Positions 5,404 through 7,144 of a stretch of 7,144 nt of DNA are shown in pieces. The stretch's first letter is position 1; every line of letters begins with the position of its first letter. The stretch comes from an uncultured Eubacteriales bacterium. Its GTDB lineage: Bacteria > Bacillota > Clostridia > Oscillospirales > Oscillospiraceae. Position numbers and translations under genes: made by a program. The notes below the pieces were generated by a model. It was not told where the DNA came from and searched no databases. It worked only from the letters and a program-made list of their open reading frames with translations. Where the stretch lies: assembly GCA_900549885.1 (NCBI GenBank), contig URQA01000126.1, positions 1 to 7,144 of the forward strand, in the 5' to 3' direction.

Positions 5404-6189
5404 TCAACCCGAACGGGAAAAGGCCTCCAGCGGCAGCACGTCGGCCAGGGCCACCAAGCCCCTGTCGAACCCATGTTCCACTGGTCTGGGGCTTTCCAGC
5501 CTCATCCGGCGCTCCTCCCGAATAGGCAGGCACACCGCTGCCCGGACCCCATGGCCCGGATCATTTTCCAGGATCATCAATCCGCCGTGCAGCTCGGCAA
5601 TGGTCCGGGCCAGCCTCAGGCCAAAGCCCGCCCCCGCCCCAGGCAACAGGTTCGGGCCGTCGCCATCCTGAAACAGCCGAACCAGGGTTTCTTCTGACAT
5701 TCCCCGTCCCTCGTCTCCCACGGTGAGCACCGCATTATCTCCCCGCCGGCCCAGAGCCACGGACAGCCGTCCGCCTCCATCCATGGCCTTAGCTGCATTG
5801 GACAGAAGCGCATATAACAACTGCTCCAGCAGCCCTCTGTCTCCCAGCGTGGGCAACTGGACCAGTTCTGTTTGAAACGTTACTGTAATACCTAGGCTCG
5901 CTAGCAGCTCTCCGGCATGGCTGGTAATGGTCCGGCACCAGTCCACCAGCTCCAGATCGGCAAATACCACCCGCAGCTCGTCCTCATCCTCCAGCCGCCG
6001 GGCCAGCTCCCGTTGTTCCAAAATCCGCATGGCCCGGAGCGTCCCGCGGTAGATCAACGCGAGATATTCCCGGTCCCGCTCCTGAGCACGCCGTTGGAGC
6101 AGCTGGCAGGCGGCGGAGATATCATTTAATTGCGCGCGCAGCGCGCTGTCCACCTGTCTGGGGTCGGCGGACAAAGGTTCCCTGTTCAA
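5404..6189 (-). CDS. Histidine-kinase-like ATPase without a phosphoacceptor histidine (soluble)
   Basis: The 261-residue product has a complete HATPase_c domain at about residues 110-225: N-box LLSNAAKAM with Asn131, G1 box DEGRG at 159-163, and G2 box GAGFGL at 186-191. ATP binding therefore looks intact. The N-terminal helical part (13-65) resembles a HisKA dimerisation helix: DSALRAQLNDI aligns with the usual SHELRxPLNxI, but the histidine position is Ser15 and there is no histidine at all before His91. There is no transmembrane segment or sensor domain. A short tail (229-261) follows the ATPase. The start is TTG 6189, set by GAGGAGGG (6204-6197) with a 7-base spacer. The gene is first in an operon with the DUF1576 gene, three bases downstream; no response regulator is in the window. 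It may act as a scaffold, an ATPase switch or a phosphatase, or phosphorylate a different residue; all of these are inference. Confidence 0.83.
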   Translation of the reverse strand: MNREPLSADPRQVDSALRAQLNDISAACQLLQRRAQERDREYLALIYRGTLRAMRILEQRELARRLEDEDELRVVFADLELVDWCRTITSHAGELLASLGITVTFQTELVQLPTLGDRGLLEQLLYALLSNAAKAMDGGGRLSVALGRRGDNAVLTVGDEGRGMSEETLVRLFQDGDGPNLLPGAGAGFGLRLARTIAELHGGLMILENDPGHGVRAAVCLPIREERRMRLESPRPVEHGFDRGLVALADVLPLEAFSRSG

Positions 6190-6196
6190 GCAGCTT

Positions 6197-6204
6197 CCCT
6201 CCTC
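6197..6204 (-). promoter_or_regulatory. Ribosome binding site supporting the TTG start of the kinase-like gene
   Basis: GAGGAGGG on the minus strand lies 7 bases before TTG 6189-6187. The ATG at 6206 overlapping this site is out of frame and closes after six codons, so TTG is the credible start. Confidence 0.75.
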
Positions 6205-6287
6205 ATCTGCTTTATCGTATGCAAAAGGCGCCCCGCTCTCCCTGGTAATCCCTGGCTGCCATCGGCAAAGACAGTCGCTTTTTGACG

Positions 6288-6316
6288 ATTATACCAGAAA
6301 CCCCCCCATCCAACAA
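6288..6316 (-). promoter_or_regulatory. Promoter of the kinase-like / DUF1576 operon
   Basis: On the minus strand a perfect TATAAT (6293-6288) has TGG directly before it, making an extended -10 element. The -35 candidate TTGTTG (6316-6311) is poor but correctly spaced at 17 bases, as often seen with extended -10 promoters. A run of seven G residues on the minus strand lies in the spacer. Confidence 0.65.
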
Positions 6317-6358
6317 GGCCCGAAGAGAAAAGTTCACAGAGAAAGACGGAATTTCCCC

Positions 6359-6386
6359 TTGCAAATTTTTAAAACTACGATATAAT
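6359..6386 (+). promoter_or_regulatory. Promoter of gap
   Basis: TTGCAA (6359-6364) and a perfect TATAAT (6381-6386) are 16 bases apart, with an A/T-rich spacer. Transcription would begin near 6393, giving a leader of about 135 bases. The 9-base sequence CGGAATTTC occurs just upstream of the -35 (6347-6355) and again at the predicted start (6392-6400). Confidence 0.7.
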
Positions 6387-6408
6387 ATTGGCGGAATTTC
6401 TATTCCCA

Positions 6409-6507
6409 CCGCCTGTTCCGGTTTTGTCGGCAACAGGCGGACAGCTCCCGGAAAGTTTGTCTTTCCCAGGCGCTCACCCCCGCGCATACCAAGTGGCGTT
6501 CCGCCAC
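6409..6507 (+). promoter_or_regulatory. Structured gap mRNA leader with three successive hairpins
   Basis: Hairpin A: CCGCCTGTT (6409-6417) with AACAGGCGG (6432-6440), extended inside by CCG/CGG across a bulged C. Hairpin B: GGAAAG (6450-6455) with CTTTCC (6461-6466). Hairpin C: GTGGCG (6493-6498) with CGCCAC (6502-6507), ending 7 bases before the ribosome binding site. None has a U-tract, so they are not intrinsic terminators. They could stabilise the abundant gap transcript or bind a regulator; I do not recognise a known riboswitch class. Confidence 0.55.
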
Positions 6508-6528
6508 CGAAATAGAGGAGTGTTTTGA

Positions 6529-7144
6529 ATGAGCATCAAAGTAGGTATCAATGGGTTTGGCCGGATTGGCCGCATGGTGTTCCGCGCCAGCGTCAACCAT
6601 CCGGACATCGAGATTGTCGGTATCAATGACCTGTGCCCCGCCGACTACCTCGCTTATATGTTGAAGTACGATACCATGCATGGCCAGTTCAAGGGCGAGG
6701 TGTCCGCCACCGAGAAGGCCATTGTGGTCAACGGCAAGTCCATCCCCGTCTACGCCGAGCGTAATCCCGCCGATATTCCCTGGGGCCAGCTGGGCGCGGA
6801 GTATGTGGTGGAGTCTACCGGCCTGTTCCTGACCAAAGAGAAGGCCCAGGGTCACATCGACGCAGGCGCCAAGAAGGTCGTTATGTCCGCCCCCTCCAAG
6901 GATGACACCCCCATGTTTGTGTGCGGCGTCAACCTGGACGCCTACACCCCCGATATGACCTTCGTGTCCAACGCCTCCTGCACCACCAACTGCCTGGCCC
7001 CCATCGCCAAGGTACTGAATGACAAGTTCGGCATCACCGACGGCCTGATGACCACCGTCCACTCCACCACCGCCACCCAGAAGACCGTGGACGGCGTGTC
7101 CATGAAGGATTGGCGCGGCGGCCGTGCTGCCTCCGGCAACATCA
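6529..7144 (+). CDS. gap: Glyceraldehyde-3-phosphate dehydrogenase, type I, N-terminal part (runs off right edge)
   Basis: The first 205 codons of a protein that is normally about 335 residues are present. It catalyses the NAD-dependent oxidative phosphorylation of glyceraldehyde 3-phosphate to 1,3-bisphosphoglycerate in cytoplasmic glycolysis. The N-terminal Rossmann motif INGFGRIGR (7-15) and the acidic Asp34 in the GIND segment point to NAD as preferred cofactor. The active-site motif SNASCTTNC is complete, with its catalytic cysteine near residue 150, and the conserved HSTTATQKTVDG and RAAS motifs follow. The start ATG 6529 has GAGGAG at 6515-6520 with an 8-base spacer. It is transcribed from the promoter at 6359-6386, divergently from the kinase-like operon. 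Whether pgk or another glycolytic gene follows is outside the window. Confidence 0.97.
   Translation, partial: MSIKVGINGFGRIGRMVFRASVNHPDIEIVGINDLCPADYLAYMLKYDTMHGQFKGEVSATEKAIVVNGKSIPVYAERNPADIPWGQLGAEYVVESTGLFLTKEKAQGHIDAGAKKVVMSAPSKDDTPMFVCGVNLDAYTPDMTFVSNASCTTNCLAPIAKVLNDKFGITDGLMTTVHSTTATQKTVDGVSMKDWRGGRAASGNI

Larger units (their letters stand above)
6190..6528. other. Divergent regulatory region between kinase-like operon and gap
   Basis: These 339 bases contain no convincing gene. They hold the TTG-start ribosome binding site and about 90 bases of leader for the minus-strand operon, its extended -10 promoter, about 45 bases with a purine-rich plus strand, the gap promoter, and a gap leader with three hairpins. 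Confidence 0.8.

Noticed and set aside
3895..5697. A 600-codon open frame on the plus strand opposite the DUF1576 gene.
   Set aside because: The translation is rich in Gln, Pro, His and Arg without any fold-like pattern, and the opposite strand encodes a clear duplicated membrane protein. It also runs through the DUF1576 terminator hairpin and into the kinase-like gene.

Overview
The window looks like chromosomal DNA from a GC-rich, low-oxygen Firmicute, most likely a gut Oscillospiraceae-type clostridium (the Flavonifractor/Intestinimonas/Lawsonibacter neighbourhood). This is inferred from strong Gram-positive Shine-Dalgarno sequences, consensus sigma-A-type promoters, a secreted LysM protein with a Gly/Pro-rich linker, a DUF1576 membrane protein and a Firmicute-type GAPDH. 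No rRNA, tRNA, CRISPR, transposase or phage gene is visible. The genus is an inference and cannot be fixed from the sequence alone.

Layout. (1) Bases 1-405, minus strand: the N-terminal part of a zinc-dependent medium-chain alcohol/polyol dehydrogenase that runs off the left edge. (2) Bases 406-736: a divergent intergenic region with one promoter for the dehydrogenase and one for the plus strand. The plus-strand transcript begins with a short leader ORF, then two overlapping RNA stems, then a strong ribosome binding site. (3) Bases 737-1168, plus: a cysteine-rich RNHCP-domain protein of unknown function, followed by a terminator that serves both converging genes. (4) Bases 1246-3804, minus: a large exported protein with a signal peptide, a beta-helix-like body, a collagen-like GGP linker and a C-terminal LysM cell-wall-binding domain. 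(5) Bases 4042-6189, minus: a two-gene operon of a soluble histidine-kinase-like ATPase lacking the phosphoacceptor histidine, then a duplicated DUF1576 membrane protein. (6) Bases 6190-6528: a divergent regulatory region. (7) Base 6529 to the right edge, plus: the first 205 codons of glyceraldehyde-3-phosphate dehydrogenase, behind a leader with three hairpins.

The genes do not form one pathway. The two units that invite attention are the leader-peptide/switch arrangement in front of the RNHCP gene, which looks like a translation attenuator, and the pairing of a histidine-less kinase-like ATPase with a membrane protein of unknown function. The GAPDH gene is a housekeeping glycolytic gene whose promoter and leader carry some unexplained repeats and structure.
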